Shown here: in pieces, positions 62,872 through 64,000 of the stretch
Layout: each line of letters opens with the position of its first letter
Numbering within the stretch: position 1 is the first letter of the stretch
Source: Nitrospira japonica
Lineage (GTDB): Bacteria > Nitrospirota > Thermodesulfovibrionia > UBA6902
Length of the DNA stretch: 64,000 nucleotides
Direction: 5' to 3'
Assembly (NCBI GenBank): GCA_020723105.1
Contig: DYJL01000005.1
Span: forward strand, 95,293-159,292
Program-made: the position numbers and the translations under genes
Notes under the pieces: model-generated
Databases searched by the model: none
Told to the model about the DNA's origin: nothing
What the model saw: only the letters and a program-made list of their open reading frames with translations

Positions 62872-64000
62872 CTATTTCATCAACGTCGGCATTCCCATCA
62901 TCGGCCAGAAGGTAACTATTGCTATTCCTATAATAGCTACAAGACCAACGCTCAACAGCAGCCCGTGTCTGAAAAATTCACCCGTGGTAAACTGTTTTGA
63001 TTCGTAAGCGATAGCATTTGGCGCAGCACCGATCAGAAGCACAAAAGGCATACCGGCTGTTATCAGTGATGAATAGAAAATTACATCAGGCGAAACACCC
63101 AGATAAGGAGCGATGACAAGCGATACCGGCAGTGATATCGCTATTGCGGCTACGTTCATTATAAAATTTGTCATGATGAGTACGAAGGTTGCGATACTCA
63201 GAACAAAAACGAGCCAGTGTGCGTTCTGGAACATGACAAGCCACTTCACCGCAAGCCACTGCGCCGCGCCTGTTTGCCAGAGGCAGAAACCGATGCTCAT
63301 TGCGCCGCTAAAGAGGAGGATGATGTTCCACGGGATGTCCTCAAGCTCCTTGACGGTCAGCACCTTAAATATGAAGAACAAGAGAGTAGATACGAGCATG
63401 ATCGCGGCCCTGTCCAACGGCTTTAATGCCGGTACAAAGGCTTGCGAGGACATAACTGCTATAGCGCCAAGGACTGTTATAATGACAAATTTCTCGTCCC
63501 TGGTCATGGGGCCGAGTTCCTTTGTGAGCTTGCCGACTTTTTCTTTAAGTCCGGGTATAATTTTCTTTTCAGGTTTCAGGAATACCATCAAATAAATCCA
63601 GATCAAAAAGACCATGCCCCAGCCGATAATGAAAGAATATTTCGTGAGTTCAAAAAACCCGATGGTCCTGCCGGTGAATTCTGCGAACATGCCTGCGCCT
63701 GCAGCGGCGCGTGCGGAGCCTAAGAAAGTAATAACGCTGCCTGCTCCTGCTGCATAAGCCATTCCGATAAAAAGAGATTTGCCAAATTTTGTCTGTTTGT
63801 CCCCTTCACCATAGAGTGCATTGACTGCTAAAAGTATCGGGAATACCGTAGCAGCAGCAGCGGTATGCGCCATGACATGGGCCAGGCCTGCTGTTACTAC
63901 CAATGCTCCCAATAAAATCATGTTTGTTTTTTCGCCGACGACCTGAAGCATTTTGTATGCAAGACGCTTGGTAAGGCCTGATTTTGTAAATGCAAGGCCT
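62872..64000 (-). CDS. SLC13/DASS family anion transporter (5' end outside window)
   Basis: The frame is open to the right edge, beyond ATG 63951 (GLAFTKSGLTKRLAYK precede it), so the start lies outside. At least 375 residues with membrane segments; AGLAHVMAHTAAAATVFPILLAVNALYG, MNVAAIAISLPVSLVIAPYLGVSP and GAAPNAIAYESKQFTTGEFFRHG (the SNT-like Na+ motif region is degenerate) fit the DASS/citrate transporter family. Substrate unknown; dicarboxylate, sulfate or bicarbonate are possible. Confidence 0.82.
   Translation of the reverse strand, partial: GLAFTKSGLTKRLAYKMLQVVGEKTNMILLGALVVTAGLAHVMAHTAAAATVFPILLAVNALYGEGDKQTKFGKSLFIGMAYAAGAGSVITFLGSARAAAGAGMFAEFTGRTIGFFELTKYSFIIGWGMVFLIWIYLMVFLKPEKKIIPGLKEKVGKLTKELGPMTRDEKFVIITVLGAIAVMSSQAFVPALKPLDRAAIMLVSTLLFFIFKVLTVKELEDIPWNIILLFSGAMSIGFCLWQTGAAQWLAVKWLVMFQNAHWLVFVLSIATFVLIMTNFIMNVAAIAISLPVSLVIAPYLGVSPDVIFYSSLITAGMPFVLLIGAAPNAIAYESKQFTTGEFFRHGLLLSVGLVAIIGIAIVTFWPMMGMPTLMK

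Noticed and set aside
1..64000. tRNA or rRNA genes
   Set aside because: No cloverleaf-like or rRNA-like stretch was noticed in any gap; a tRNAscan/Infernal run would be decisive.

Overview
The window looks like the chromosome of an anaerobic, mesophilic bacterium of the Nitrospirota (Thermodesulfovibrionia-like) or a close relative. This is inferred from a bacterial-type CODH/acetyl-CoA synthase operon with NADH-dehydrogenase-like modules, a split transketolase, archaeal-type phosphoglycerate mutase, citramalate synthase, ThyX, moderate-to-low G+C and many short interspersed palindromes. No rRNA, tRNA, CRISPR array or phage was recognised.

Layout. 1-8 kb: thrC (3' end), phzF-like, apgM, lysC, cimA, rseC-like and an EF-G-like GTPase. 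8-14 kb (minus strand): ctpA, envC-like, ftsX, ftsE and the two transketolase halves. 14-22.8 kb (plus): a full phosphate regulon, phoB-phoR-pstSCAB-phoU, then an MscS channel and a hemerythrin remnant. 22.8-25.7 kb (minus): an SQR-like flavoprotein, a TauE/SafE-type transporter and a GrdB/PrdB-type reductase; the last two each carry an in-frame UGA followed by a plausible bacterial SECIS hairpin. 26-27.3 kb: Crp/Fnr regulator and NYN nuclease. 27.4-40.4 kb (minus): acsE-acsD-acsC-acsB-acsA followed by NuoE/NuoF/ferredoxin/NuoG-like genes, with the Ni-insertion ATPase cooC nearby at 42.6-43.4 kb. 43.5-51.8 kb: PilZ proteins, thyX, Usp, a Na,K-ATPase-like P-type pump, HDOD, Slp and a Cys-rich protein. 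51.8-54.8 kb: an ABC-2 exporter whose two genes are separated by an opposite-strand ExeA-like ATPase. 54.9-60.1 kb: ParA-like ATPase, a Lon protease with a response-regulator receiver domain built in, a stand-alone receiver and a histidine kinase. 60.2-64 kb: NhaD antiporter, four-helix-bundle protein, LCIB-type (theta) carbonic anhydrase and an SLC13 transporter running off the end.

Two patterns cut across gene boundaries. First, many degenerate tandem arrays with a 7-nt period (about 20 sites, each with its own 7-mer word) usually occur as inverted pairs. They fill the four acs intergenic gaps, provide Shine-Dalgarno-like tracts and stop codons, and are translated inside several proteins. 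Second, palindromic repeats of several interspersed families (TGTCATTGCGAG, TGTCATTCC, GTAGGGGC) and two copies of a MITE-like element lie in the gaps.

The most promising candidates for something undescribed are the receiver-Lon protease with its kinase, the possible Sec-containing TSUP transporter, and the heptad-array family.
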